Assembly: GCF_963678635.1 (NCBI RefSeq)
Contig: NC_087064.1
Span: forward strand, 29,968,248-30,032,247
Reading direction: 5' to 3'
DNA: 64,000 bases
Source of the DNA: Symsagittifera roscoffensis
Taxonomy: Eukaryota; Xenacoelomorpha; Acoela; Convolutidae
Shown here: positions 47,124 to 57,718 of the stretch, in pieces
How positions within the stretch are numbered: the stretch's first letter is position 1
How the letters are laid out: each line of letters begins with the position of its first letter
Program-made: the position numbers and the translations under genes
The notes under the pieces: model-generated
What the model was told of the DNA's origin: nothing
The model's input: only the letters and a program-made list of their open reading frames with translations
Database searches by the model: none

Positions 47124-49110
47124 TGAGTTAAGTCCTTTAGGTTAACTCATAGAGTAATTTCGGATAGGGTACACCGTCTGCTCGTCACGCTATCTTATTT
47201 TCGGCCGGATAGATTCGTGCAACTTCTTAGTCTAATACCGATCCTAATCTTAGTCTTATATCTACTAGTCTCAGGGTGTTTAACTAGTCTCTGCTAGGCT
47301 CAATAGATCTAGAGAATACTGGCTTATTGCGACTGCTGAAGTTCTCTTGGAGAGGTAACTATTTTCTAAGTTAAATTCAAATCTCTCTGGTGCTGAAACT
47401 ACAAGTAATTTCAGCACTTACAAATAAGTGGGTTGTTAGTTGGATGAATTATGATTGGTTAATATTAAATATTTTACAGTGGTAAAATATCTAATTTATC
47501 CAATAATAAAATGTAGTTTAGATCAGGTTCCACCCATCCGGGGTTTACAGAGTTTTTTAGAACTATCTTTCTTTCTGCAATTGAAGGATGGATTATGAAC
47601 GTTGTTATTTGGCGAACATCATTTTTTTATCCGGTTCCTCTTGAAGTAGAACGTTCAGGATGCTGGAATCAGGGATAGGAAATTGTTACTTTGTCACTCG
47701 ACAACGACTGTGATCCCCAATGAAATCAATCCGATTTCAAAATGGTCTGCTATGTCAGGTTTGTCTGTATTAGTAGAGAACTGTTTGGTGTGCAGCCTCG
47801 TCTGGAAATGGCGTGAAAATCGTGTTTGGAAGGGATGCCTTGTAACTCGGATCTGTACGTATACTTGAACATCGAGGTGGTCATTGGTCTAGTTCAATGA
47901 AGTCCTTTTCTGCGAAGTCAAGTCGTACTCTAAATCCTTTGAGTCGTGATTGTGGACGGCATGTCGGTTGTGTTTAGCCATTCTTATGTTTGAGTGTGAT
48001 GGGATCGTCTCGTCTTTGGATGTTCGTCTTTGTTATTATGTATGATCTATATACTGCATAGTATGATTTACATTTTATAAATTTTTGTTAGTTTGGTTTT
48101 TTAATCATGATCTTAGTTAGTCGTTTTCTCAAAAGCGTTTTGTTTTAGTTCAGTTATTTTTAAGAGTTACTCACCCTTGAGTACCTCTTATTAAAAATTG
48201 AAGTGTGGTCACAAAGCGTGGGTGTAGCGCGGTGGGTTAGGCCGGCTATAAGCATGCTCAGGATGTCCTTCTCTGGTGGGTTAGGCCAAGAGTGGGAGTA
48301 TGATTGCATGCGGTTTCTTTGAGAGGTCCTGTTATGTGATAACATTTGTATGTTGGTTTTTTCTGGTCTTTCTTATGTTACTTTGGTTGTGTCCTTTTTT
48401 CAAAAATCAAATTGTTTTTGGTTTGGGTTTGTCTTGCGACTTTTTTGTGTTTTATTATTTGTTTCTTAGACTTTATAATAGTCTTCAAAAGAATAAATTA
48501 TCCAGTTTTAACTGGGTTAATCCGGTTTGGGTACCGTTGGTTTTCTTTTTTTAGTCATGCTGTTATTTTATGATTTGTGGTGTTTAGTCAGATGCGTTGG
48601 TTAGTTTGGTTTAGTGTATAATTCCTTTCCAACCAGGTTAAAGGAACATTTGAAATTTGTTATCGCGTGTTAGAGTTGTTGATAGTGAAAGCTTGAAACT
48701 TAAAATCAGTATTTATACAAATCTTCGTGGGCGAGCTGTGCGAGTTTGGATAGAATTCTTGTGCGAATGAATGAAAATATTGAAAAGGTTACTACTGCTT
48801 TCACATTTTATTAATTTATTGCATAGAATTTGAATTTTACTGCTTTCTTGGGGAAGTTTAAAATTATAAATTTTCATCGTATTTTAATTTTACTGCTTCG
48901 TGGGTAAATAATTTATAAATAAAATTACTATATTTGTTATGAATTTTACTACATTATTTAGTGCAAGAAATTAATGAGTTTGAAGATAATTTAACAAATT
49001 TGTATTTTTATTTGTCTTTTTCTGTTTTGTAGATGATTGTGGTGTGAAGACTAAAAGAATAAATTAAACATTGATAGAAAATGGTTAGAACAAATTTGAA
49101 TTTTATTAGT
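47124..49110 (-). repeat. Putative 3' LTR and non-coding 3' region of the retroelement
   Basis: Lies after the last ORF and matches the LTR-like copy at 43958-44935. The low-coordinate end is TGAGTTAAG at 47124, i.e. ...CA on the minus strand, where a retroviral-type LTR should end. The high-coordinate boundary, purine tract and primer-binding site could not be placed, because the 5' LTR is outside the window. Confidence 0.45.
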
Positions 49111-49136
49111 TAAAAGTATTTTAATTCATATTTACC

Positions 49137-50177
49137 TTAGTCTTCTGGGAAAAAGCCGTGGGGGACGTTGTCATGAAAAATGTCTGGGAAAAAGCCGTTG
49201 TCACGAATCATGTCTGAGGTTGTTAGTAACTTGGCTAGTATGCGTATGACATTTTTAGTTTGTAGCAGTGGCCAAAGCAATTGAAGTGCGTTGATGGTGT
49301 TCAGTTCTTCTGTGCCTACTGCGATTTCATAAGGTGTGTTTTGGATGAGGTTATAGATTTTATGATTATATTTAGTATTGTGAATAAATTCTAATATGGC
49401 TATTTCAATAGGCTGGACAAATTCATGCGGGATAATGAAAGGTCTTGTTTCTTCATCATTGAAGGTCTTCGTGATGGGACAGAATATATACATTTGGGTA
49501 ACTGGATCATAGTTTCGAAGGATGCCGTGGAGGTTAGTATTTTTAATGCAATATGTAAAATTAAGAAAAAATGGTGACGTGTATTTTGAGTTAAGAAACT
49601 GAAAACGATGGTGGAGTTGTCTCGATGGAGTGAGTAAATCAAAATGATTTTGTTTAAAACGATAATATGTATAAGTATGCGTTTGTTTAGTGCGTAACAT
49701 TATATCGTGGGAACAGTGCAAATTGCGTTCCTGTGGTGAAAGAAAGTGAAAGGTCAGTGAAAATAACTGAAAATTATCATAGAAGCTTTCATATGCTTGA
49801 ATATCAACTAGTGCTTCTGAAATAATGTGATCATGCTTTCTATCAAAAATATTAAGTGTAAATACGTATGATGTTTTAGTGAAAAATTGTTCTGTTAGTT
49901 GCGGGTTTGCGAAGCGATCTTCATCTAAAAATTGATCTTGGTTAGGGCGGATGATATTATGATCGTAGTATTCTATTGAAAAATCGTTAGCTCGGGGTGC
50001 GGTGAATGTTTTTAATAATTTTTTATATCCAACGTAAGTATATTGTCGAGGTGTCAATGATGTGGTGAGTCTATATAATATATTTTTGTTTCTCTCGATA
50101 TTTTCAGTAGTGTTAGCTAATGGTAGGCAAAGGGGGTTAGTATAATTATAATAAGCTGTCCAATGAAGTGTTTGCAT
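49137..50177 (-). CDS. Unrecognised 346-codon ORF of the retroelement, downstream of env
   Basis: One of the longest intact frames in the element, starting ATG at 50177. The frame is open another 60 codons or so upstream without an ATG, back to a TAA just after the end of the Ser/Pro-rich ORF, so it may continue from that ORF by frameshift. The protein is rich in Tyr, Phe, His and Asn, without a signal peptide, membrane segment or zinc motif; CSHDIMLR and NFTYCIKNTN hold the few Cys. The C terminus carries a short internal duplication (FFPDIFHDNVPHGFFPED). No function is proposed. Its position matches accessory genes of complex retroviruses, but that is only positional. Confidence 0.55.
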   Translation of the reverse strand: MQTLHWTAYYNYTNPLCLPLANTTENIERNKNILYRLTTSLTPRQYTYVGYKKLLKTFTAPRANDFSIEYYDHNIIRPNQDQFLDEDRFANPQLTEQFFTKTSYVFTLNIFDRKHDHIISEALVDIQAYESFYDNFQLFSLTFHFLSPQERNLHCSHDIMLRTKQTHTYTYYRFKQNHFDLLTPSRQLHHRFQFLNSKYTSPFFLNFTYCIKNTNLHGILRNYDPVTQMYIFCPITKTFNDEETRPFIIPHEFVQPIEIAILEFIHNTKYNHKIYNLIQNTPYEIAVGTEELNTINALQLLWPLLQTKNVIRILAKLLTTSDMIRDNGFFPDIFHDNVPHGFFPED

Positions 50178-50380
50178 TAAAACGTGCTCATCAACAAAAT
50201 TTCGTGTTTCGTTAGCATTGGTAGGTGTATTTAATGTATATTGCGGAAATGAGGGTAAGGTGATTTCAAGAAAATTTTTCGTGTTCGTGTGTTCCGGGTG
50301 ATTGATATAATTGCGGGCTGTTACGGGTTTGGTTGGGAATGGATGATTTGGGATGATTTTCGTTTAAAAGTGCGATAAGC

Positions 50381-50980
50381 TCAGTTAGTACTGGTAGGTG
50401 TTTCGGTGGATGTGGATGATTGGGCTAATGATGGAGTGTAAGCTGAGGAGGGTGTGGGGGTAGGTGGATTTGAGGATGTTATTGTGGATGATAGTTGTTG
50501 TAATGTAAGAGTGTTGGGGTGTATTAATTGTTGTTGTAATGTAATAAAATTATCGAGTTCTTCGGAAATTTGGATGGTATCTGGGGAATTATTGTGTGAT
50601 CTGTCGGAATGAAATGGAGAATAGGTTGGGGTTACTTGGGAAGCGTAAGAAGGAGTGGAAAGGGATGGAAGTGGATGATTGGATTGGATGGGTCGAAAAG
50701 GGGGTTTTGAAAAAACTGAGGAGTATGTCTGGGTATGGGTAGAGGGAGATGGTTCGGAGTCTGCAAATTCGTCGGGGGTTTCTACATTTGAGTTATTAAA
50801 TTGTGAGATAGTATGAAAAACTGAAATATCTGAGCTAGTATCAGAATTCGTGCTTGATGGTATATTAATAATTGGAGAATCGGGTGGCGGGAAAGCAAAA
50901 AGTGGGATAATTGGGATTTGAGTTTGGAGGTTGGCTGGGTGGGAATTTGAACGATGGAGGGATCCAAGTTGTCGGCTCAT
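50381..50980 (-). CDS. Ser/Thr/Pro-rich ORF of the retroelement, 199 codons
   Basis: Starts ATG at 50980 and ends TGA just before the next ORF. Composition is dominated by Ser, Thr, Pro, Asn and Gln with short motifs such as PPTPTPSSAYTPS and FHSDRSHNNSPD, so the protein is probably disordered. It has no signal peptide or transmembrane segment. It resembles in composition the frame at 54270-54850 of the same element. Confidence 0.5.
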   Translation of the reverse strand: MSRQLGSLHRSNSHPANLQTQIPIIPLFAFPPPDSPIINIPSSTNSDTSSDISVFHTISQFNNSNVETPDEFADSEPSPSTHTQTYSSVFSKPPFRPIQSNHPLPSLSTPSYASQVTPTYSPFHSDRSHNNSPDTIQISEELDNFITLQQQLIHPNTLTLQQLSSTITSSNPPTPTPSSAYTPSLAQSSTSTETPTSTN

Positions 50981-51121
50981 CGTTGGCTAAAAAAGTGATT
51001 ATTTTGAGATTGAATATATAGTGGTGGTGTGATGTTGTTCGATAATTTGTTCATATGTATTATGATTTTGTGAATGATGTGTCATTATGTGTTGGATGGG
51101 ACTTTGTGTTGTGTTTGGTCT

Positions 51122-51502
51122 TTAGTTTGGATTATTTGTGATTGCTAGGTTTCGAAAATTTCGGGGGACTAAGGATAATGGATGGTTTTGTGGTAGGGGT
51201 GGTGTCTGTGGTGCAGTGGGTGTTATATCTACATTATTATGTTCTTCGTCATATGTGTTTTGTCTTGTGGATATTTTTGTATTATATTCTTTTATTTCTG
51301 CATCTAGAAGTATTTTATTGATTGATGATGAAAAAATTCCAAAAAATCCTGCAAATAATATACGTGCTACACTTGCTTGTCGGTTTATTTGTGTGTGTAT
51401 AGCGCATGTGTTATAGATTCCTTTTAACAGTGAGAAAAGAAATCCTATAAAATTAAACATGGCGTATAAGATAGTTAATTTTTTAAGATGTAAAAAGGCC
51501 AT
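51122..51502 (-). pseudogene. Envelope-like glycoprotein, C-terminal membrane segment and tail
   Basis: The frame begins AFLHLKKLTILYAMFNFIGF and has a hydrophobic stretch (about 51425-51490), then a helix-like region with IFSSSINKILLDAEIKEY and a Pro-rich tail (ITPTAPQTPPLPQNHP). This fits the transmembrane anchor and cytoplasmic tail of the glycoprotein whose ectodomain lies upstream in other frames. It overlaps the preceding frame, so a frameshift separates them. Confidence 0.5.
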
Positions 51503-51867
51503 CCTAGAAAAGCGAGAATTTCATTTTTTAAGGTGACAAAACTGAAAATATTTATAGGTGAAGTATCTTGCGGTCTATATTTTTCACCGTTTAAATATAT
51601 GTAATCTTTGATATCTTTAAAAAATCCGCTATAGTCTTGTGTATAAATTTCTGCAAATCCTGCGGTTTCGGCAAGTTTTGTTAAGTTCTGGTCGATTGAT
51701 TGTCGTTGTATTGTGTCCATTTGTGTTAATAATTCCTGAAACTGTTGTGTTCTAATGTGATGTTGTATATCAGATTTAGAATATATTCCAATTGATTGTA
51801 CATTAATAATTGGGTTACGAGCGATAGCTCTGATACTTTCGGGTGAAAATTTTTTGAGTGGTTGCAT
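51475..51867 (-). pseudogene. Envelope-like glycoprotein, membrane-proximal ectodomain
   Basis: The frame includes INVQSIGIYSKSDIQHHI and a Gln/Leu-rich helical stretch (LLTQMDTIQRQSIDQNLTKL), ending in a hydrophobic segment NEILAFLGWPFYIL. The GIYS-x-x-[DE]-I block followed by a helical region before the anchor is a feature of chuvirus-type glycoproteins. It is in a different frame from the upstream pieces. Confidence 0.5.
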
Positions 51868-51914
51868 TAATGTAGGAGACGGTGTAAGGAGGTAGTATTT
51901 ATCTTCATCAGGGT

Positions 51915-52202
51915 TTAATTGTACTTAATTGTGGCTATTTTTTGATCCACATGGGACTGCGGTATACCCAAAATATGTTCGTCTTGAAAGTGTGTCGACA
52001 AAATGTACTTTATTTTTATAGAATATGGGGATTCTTTTATAACAACGTTTATCTTCAAAAACATATAATGGTGATACTTTTTTGGTGCAAGTATAAAACC
52101 ATAAAATGTTTCCTTCGTAATCAAGGAAATTTGATCTGTTTCCTGATAATAAGTACTGCTAGTGCCAGTGATTGTAGGATTTGTGTTTTTTCTTATTCGC
52201 AT
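51915..52202 (-). pseudogene. Envelope-like glycoprotein, middle segment in a shifted frame
   Basis: A frame of 95 codons starting near the end of the upstream frame (52193-52912) and overlapping it by a few bases. It contains TKETFYGFILAPKK and SPYSIKIKYILSTHF. The order and overlap make it the next part of the same glycoprotein after a frameshift. No independent function is likely. Confidence 0.45.
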
Positions 52203-53260
52203 AGTTGGTGAAATGTTTCTAATTCAGAAATTGACATTTCTTGGAAAATTCTACTAATTGTTGAGTCTAATTTCATGTCTAAGTGGATATCATAATGAAT
52301 TTTACCAATGTGGGTGCTATTCATTAGTGATAGTTCTTGTAACCGTGTGCTTTTACTGTCATATGGTTTTACTTTTCCACCGGGTTGACCTTTGCTTTTA
52401 TAAAAGTTAACTGGGACGTATGATGTTCCTTCATTAATAGGATGACTTGTGGTATAAGGGTCAAATTTTTTTTTTCCAGTGGTTATGTCGAAACCTTTTT
52501 CGTATTCGACAAGTATTTTAGAGTATTGTGTCTTATATTGTGGATTTCTGTATTTACATGCAAATTCTGTTTCTTGATAGACTTGAAAACGTGGTAACTT
52601 ATTTTCTATAACATGAATATTTTTAAAATCAGTGCTCTGTTTACGAGAAGGGTTCATTTGTTCGTTTGGAATTGATTCAATAAAACTTTTTTCATGAAAT
52701 TTTATCAATCGAACGTGTATTTTTGCTACTTGAAATGTTGTGCATGTATCATCGGGAAACCAAACAATTGTCGCTTGGGTCCTTGTTGTAGGGTCACAAT
52801 AACCTTGATCAATTCTGCAAGGTAATCTAATTCCTTGATAGATCATGGTGTTATCGGTTAAATCTCGCGTGAATTGTATTTTTTCAAATTGTATTTTCCA
52901 ATCAAAAAACATTATTTCTTGATATCCTTTATTTTTTGTGTCTGCTTTGCAGTTTGAAGGATTATTTATTCCAATGTGTGGTATCCAGTGTTTATCGTGT
53001 ATGTCATAAGTTAATCGTCCGTGTGCGCCGTTATATGGATATTTTTCGTCTAATTTAATATGTCCTTGGTATCGTTCAAGTTCTGCTTGATGTACAGAAT
53101 CGGCAAAGACTTGAAAATTTACTAATTTTCTGTCTGTATTTTTATTTCTTGTGATATTCAGTCTGAGTAATTTATTTTTACAATCATCGGGATTTAGATG
53201 TAAAAGTCGTTCTATATTACTTTGGTAAAATGATTCGTGATCAAGTCGGTTCTTATTTCC
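52193..53260 (-). pseudogene. Envelope-like glycoprotein, central ectodomain
   Basis: The frame is open from about 53260, through the second copy of a local duplication, to 52193. It contains YNGAHGRLTYDI, LPCRIDQGYCDPTTRTQATI, WFPDDTCTTFQVAKIHVRLI and, near the end, ISELETFHQLCE. The layout C-x5-YC...W...C is that of the central part of chuvirus-type (mivirus G) glycoproteins, which are known from LTR retroelements of arthropods and other invertebrates. Such proteins mediate attachment and membrane fusion; the assignment is by motif layout only. The next part of the protein lies in a shifted frame. Confidence 0.55.
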
Positions 53261-53396
53261 GTTGGTCGTCTAAGTGTTAAGTTTAGTCGTCTAAGTTCAT
53301 TCTTACAGTCTTGAGGGCTAAGATGTAATAATCTTTCTATATTACTTTGATAGAAAGATTCGTGGTCTAGTCGGTTTTTATTTCTGTTTGAGACTT
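53169..53396. repeat. 125-base tandem duplication inside env
   Basis: CTATATTACTTTG occurs at 53337 and at 53212, 125 bases apart. The surrounding 90 or so bases are similar (GATTCGTGGTCTAGTCGGTT versus GATTCGTGATCAAGTCGGTT). As 125 is not a multiple of 3, the duplication shifts the frame. The copies have diverged at many sites. Confidence 0.85.
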
Positions 53397-53721
53397 GCGA
53401 GCAATGTACTTTCTTTTCGGAAATTGTCGCTGTAAATTTATATCCTGTGAATGTTGTTGCTCGGGCTTTTGAATACAATGTTGCTATTACATTTGTAGTT
53501 TCTATAGCTTGTGGTTCTGTTTCGCATTGTGATACTTGATTTATTGCATACTTGTGTAGTGTTTTTTGTTCATTTTCTTCACAATCATAGTGTGTTACTA
53601 ATAAATCCTGGGGTCCTGTGCTAGGAGAAGGATTTGTGTTTTGTTCGGAAAATATTAGAAAGAGGATGTGTTGAAATGTTAATACTTGTAGAATATACAT
53701 GTGTATGATAATCCTGAGCAT
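53212..53721 (-). pseudogene. Envelope-like glycoprotein, signal peptide and N-terminal ectodomain
   Basis: ATG at 53721 starts a hydrophobic leader (MLRIIIHMYILQVLTFQHIL...), likely a signal peptide. It is followed by VTHYDCEE, YAINQVSQC, a stretch ending EKKVHCSQVS, and SPQDCKN. The spacing YDC, then x-x-V-x-x-C, then HC, then DC matches the N-terminal half of chuvirus-type glycoproteins. After about 53290 the frame enters a 125-base tandem duplication, which throws it out of register; the true frame resumes in the second copy. Confidence 0.6.
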
Positions 53722-54269
53722 GGGTTATAAAATGTTAGGTAACCAATTGTGTTTTTTGTTTATTTATCGTATTTATATATTACTTCAGTTGTTATAAATA
53801 GTGGTGGTAGCGATTGATTTGTTATATTTGGTGGATTTAATGGGTAGGGATGTTGAACAATATTATTAAGACTGATTGTGATTTCAAATTTTAATTGGAG
53901 ACTGTTTTGTTGAAGTATTTAAATATTGTGTTCTCGATTATCTTCGTGGATATCGTGTCTATATTGTAATCTATTGAGTGCCCAACTGTGGAGTTGGTTA
54001 CTATCTTGATGTTGTCCAATTAATGGGGGAGGTGCTACGAATGTATTCCAATTTAGTCGTAAAGGGGTATTTGATGATGATTGTTCTCGATATCTAGCGT
54101 CGAGGTTGTTTGGGAAATTTGACTTAATGATGGTGTTGACGGGAGTGATAATGTTTCTGGTAATGATGATGGTGTTGTATCTGTAGAAATATCTATTGGT
54201 TCATTTACTATGTTTGGTTCACCTTGTGAATATGAGTGTGTTGCCCAATATGGTAGTCGTGCGGTGGGA

Positions 54270-54850
54270 TTGGGGGGTTAAAAGGATTTTTACGTATTTG
54301 TTCAGATGTCGGTGTTAAACCTAAGTAATCTGAGGGTAAGCTTGAGGTGCTATGTTGTGAAAGGAGTGTGGGAGTTTCTGGTATTGTACTACTTGAAATC
54401 TCTGAAGTAGTTGGTGTTGGTGATTGGGGTATATCAAAATGAACTCTGAGGGTTTGAAAATTTCTACTTCTTCGTGGATGTATAATTTGTCTATTTATTT
54501 CAACTGTATTTTGATTTTGACTAATGTGTCTTACTCTATTTAAGTTGTGTGGTAATGTGGGGTATAAATTATATGTTGGTTCACTTAGGGATGCCTGTCG
54601 CTGAACTGGTTCTAGTGGTTCGGATAAGCGAGCGTGTCGTTTTTCAAAAGTGTATGGGTTATCTTGAAAAGAAATTCGTGTAGATGTTTGGGGGTTTTGG
54701 GTAGTTGTGGGTATTGCTGGGTTTCCTTGGGAAGATGTCGGTGAAAACTGATTTTGTGATTGTTGGTTAGCAATTTTGGAAATGTGTCCGATTGATCTTT
54801 TTCTAGTGGGAAGATTTATGTTTATTGTAATATTCTTCGATGAAAAGAAT
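54270..54850 (-). pseudogene. Pro/Ser/Thr-rich frame of the retroelement
   Basis: A minus frame open from just after a TAA near 54852 down to about 54277, without an ATG. It reads NLPTRKRSIGHISKI, QNQFSPTSSQGNPAIPTTTQ and LLSQHSTSSLPSDYLGLTPT. A further Pro/Ser/Thr-rich stretch (LPETLSLPSTPSLSQ) continues in another frame to about 54000. It overlaps the small membrane ORF (54803-54991) in a different frame and might be reached from it by frameshifting. Disordered, low complexity, function unknown. Confidence 0.45.
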
Positions 54851-54991
54851 TAAAAGGATTGTTGCTAAGGCGAATGTGACTATTGCCTTTTTTACACATT
54901 TGCACATTGTCATTATTAGGGATGATAAAATTGTGATGAAGATTACAAATAGTAAAAAAATATCTGTTCTACTAAAAAATGTTCGTATCAT
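54803..54991 (-). CDS. Small membrane ORF of the retroelement, 62 codons
   Basis: ATG at 54991. The peptide has two hydrophobic segments (IFLLFVIFITILSSLIM and AIVTFALATILLILFI) around a short basic loop, CKCVKKA, so it would be a hairpin membrane protein or a signal-anchor relic. It lies between integrase and env and overlaps the Pro/Ser/Thr-rich frame. It could be an accessory protein or a remnant of an older envelope C terminus. Confidence 0.4.
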   Translation of the reverse strand: MIRTFFSRTDIFLLFVIFITILSSLIMTMCKCVKKAIVTFALATILLILFIEEYYNKHKSSH

Positions 54992-56110
54992 TTAAATAGA
55001 CTTTGAATTATTGTACCTGTGAATGTGGTCAATGATTTGGGAAAGTTGGAGATATGTTTCAAATAGAGAGTAGAAAATTTAAAAAAATATTGCAAAAAAC
55101 TATCAAAAGGATTATCAAAGCTTCAAAGGTATCAATAAAAAATATGAGCAAAAGTTTAAATAGAATGAAAAATTTTATAAAACGATTTAAGATTGTATTT
55201 TTTAAGATATCGACTGTTTGAGAGAAAAGCATTTAAGAAATGATTTGTTCGTCGAATATTTTTAGTTTTCTGGGGCGAAATCTAAGTGTGGTCGGATTAT
55301 TTAATTATTTATTGTTTTTTGACAAGTGGGTTGAGTTTTGTCAAAAACTGTTGGAGGCTAACTTTATGGTGTTTGGGAGGTCTTCTTTTCTTTGTTTTTA
55401 TTTGTTGGGTAATCTGGGGTATTTGTGAATTATTTGTACTTCAGGCCAAATGATTATGGTCCGTTATTACTTTAGGCTAATTTGCCATTCTTGGTTGGGG
55501 GTTTTTGAGGTCTGAGTTGGAAAAATATTGTTGATCTTTGCGTTATTAGATAGGGGAGGGGTGGAATATTATGGTAGTATTTATTTTAGTTGTCAGGTTT
55601 TAGCGAATTGCTTATTTTTGACATGGAGGTTGTAAAGTTATAGTTACAGATATTCCTGGAGTTTAATATCTATCGGCTAGTAGGTTATGTTAGAGATATA
55701 GAAGGTGACGGATTTGAGTGAATCCTATTGGTTGAATTTGAACTAGAATTGCTGCGTGTGTTTCAGCATGTTATCTTGAAAACATGAAAGTTCAAAAAGA
55801 TTTAGGGGTGTACAAATTATTTATTTTAAAATCAAAGTTGTTGTTGAAATTCAACTTTCTTTAATATTTTAGATTGTGGGATGAATAATTTGTAATTTTT
55901 ACGTGGTTGATTTCGAAGTCGTTCTGATTTTTGTACTCGTTCTTGTGGTAAAATTTTTTCTATCATTTTCCTATTTTTTCTTTCTTTTTGAGGTATCTTT
56001 AGGTCTGGTATTTTTGTATGATTTTGAGTTGTGTTTTGTTTTTGATTTTGTTTATGATGAACGTTGTCCTGTCATTTGTTTCTTGTTCTGTATGTGCATG
56101 GTTTTGAATA
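54992..56110 (-). other. Retroelement spacer between pol and the accessory ORFs, no clear gene
   Basis: AT-rich and without a long minus-strand frame. The first part (56110-56277) still reads as the tail of integrase, with NNLLPYYPKEYALREL, after in-frame stops. Confidence 0.45.
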
Positions 56111-56277
56111 ACTTTTAAACCTGTAAAAGAAAATAATTGAGTTAATTCGCGTAATGCGTATTCTTTCGGGTAATAGGGTAATAGATTGTTACGATGTTGA
56201 CTAATTTATTTTTTGGTTGAATCTGTGAGTTTATACGTTACGTCAGTGGGTTTGGCAATTATTTGGTATGGTCCTTT

Positions 56278-57340
56278 TCAAAGTGGTTGTAATTTTTTAG
56301 AGATTCCTTTTTGTGTATTGAAATTAGGTTTTAAGACAAATGTTCCAATTTTTAAATCTGTGGCTGGCGTGAAGCGTAAATTAATTTGGTTGTTAATGTT
56401 TTGCCTTTGTAACAATTTCTTAGTTACTTTTTGATAAATTTCATTGTGTTTTTTATCTCTATCTAAAATCCATTCGGTATGTGCGCCGGAGGCTAATTTA
56501 GGAATTTGTGGGCGATGAAAATGATCTTCATCATGTGTGTGTAAAGGTAGGTTATAACAAATTGAATCTTTATTTGGTTGGCAATGTCCTTGTGCATTTT
56601 TATGGGCATTTGCTGTAAACATAATTGGTTTTCGTGGCTTTTGATTAAAAACCATTTCATACGGTGACATTACTAAAGTTGTCGTGATTTGTGAACTATA
56701 TGATAAGGGAAATAATTTTACATCTGTTGACCATTCTGTGTATCGTGTATCATTTCCATTTATGATACATCTGAGATATTCTTGTAATGAACGGTTCATA
56801 CCTTCGACTAAACCGTTTGTCCAAGGTGCATGAGATGTACGTGGTTTATTTTTGATGTTATATAAATGGCATAGTGTGATGATTTCATTATTTATGAATT
56901 CCGTACCGTTGTCTGTAACTAAGATTTCGGGTTATCCGAATTTAGCTATCCAATGTTCGTAAAGTGTTGTGTAAGCATAATAAGCATTACAATATGGTAC
57001 TGGGTTGAGTGCTACATAATGTGTGAATGCATCAACAATGACCATAATGTTTGAGTTTCCTTCAGAGGATGGTGAAATTGGTCCTTTTGTGTCAAATGAA
57101 ATGCGATGGTTGAAATATAAACTTTGTCCTTCAAAATCTTGTTTCTGTGCTACTTGTTTTTGATTTGGATAAGGTTTGTTCAATTGACATATTATACAAT
57201 CAATGCATAATACTTTTATCCAAATTGGTGCATTTGGGAAATAAACATTTTGTGTAAAGTTGGAGTATGTTTTTTCTGATCCTGAGTGTTTTTGTATTTT
57301 GTGTATGGGAGATGTTAAATGCTATTAGTATCATACTTAA
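56278..57340 (-). pseudogene. Retroelement integrase
   Basis: Order of motifs: a zinc-binding HHCC region at about 57310-57185 (H-x5-H in HKIQKHSGSEKTYSNF, C-x2-C in CIDCIICQ); first catalytic Asp in ISFDTKGP (57091-57093); second in LVTDNGTEF (56911-56913); Glu in TNGLVEGMN (56803-56805); and a C-terminal GKKLQPL-type SH3-like end. All three catalytic residues are present. Stops break the frame at 56932-56934 (TAA), 56278-56280 (TGA) and further on (TAA). It would join the element's DNA to the host genome; this copy cannot make a full-length enzyme. Confidence 0.85.
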
Positions 57341-57366
57341 AGGAAGACAGGGAACTTTAGAATCAT

Positions 57367-57708
57367 TTAATTGATATTCTGAACGATCTGTATTTTCATT
57401 GATTGTTGTGTTCTTAAATTTTTGGAAATATCGGAGGAGTGTTTTGTTTCCAAAATTGTGTTATCAGCTTTTACGGGCTTAGTGTTGTATTTGTGCAATG
57501 ATTTTAGTTTTCTAATTACTGGGTCGAGATTTTGATATTGTTTTAAAAATTCAAGTGTAATTTTGTCTGTTGGGGGGAGAAAAGTATTGTCAATTTCTAG
57601 TTTTGATAGAGGAATTGTGTCAAGTGGGTCATGGAGGTCAAAAACTTTATTTAATGTGTATTTTGAATCATTTGTTTGTGGTCCTGATGAATTTATTTTA
57701 TCTGTCAA
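57367..57708 (-). pseudogene. Pol linker between RNase H and integrase
   Basis: A frame of 113 codons with FDLHDPLDTIPLSKLEID and LKQYQNLDPVIRKLKSLHKY; the latter is the helical lead-in to the integrase zinc domain seen in Ty3/gypsy pol proteins. A frameshift separates it from the zinc region. Confidence 0.6.
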
Positions 57709-57718
57709 AATTTCTTTT

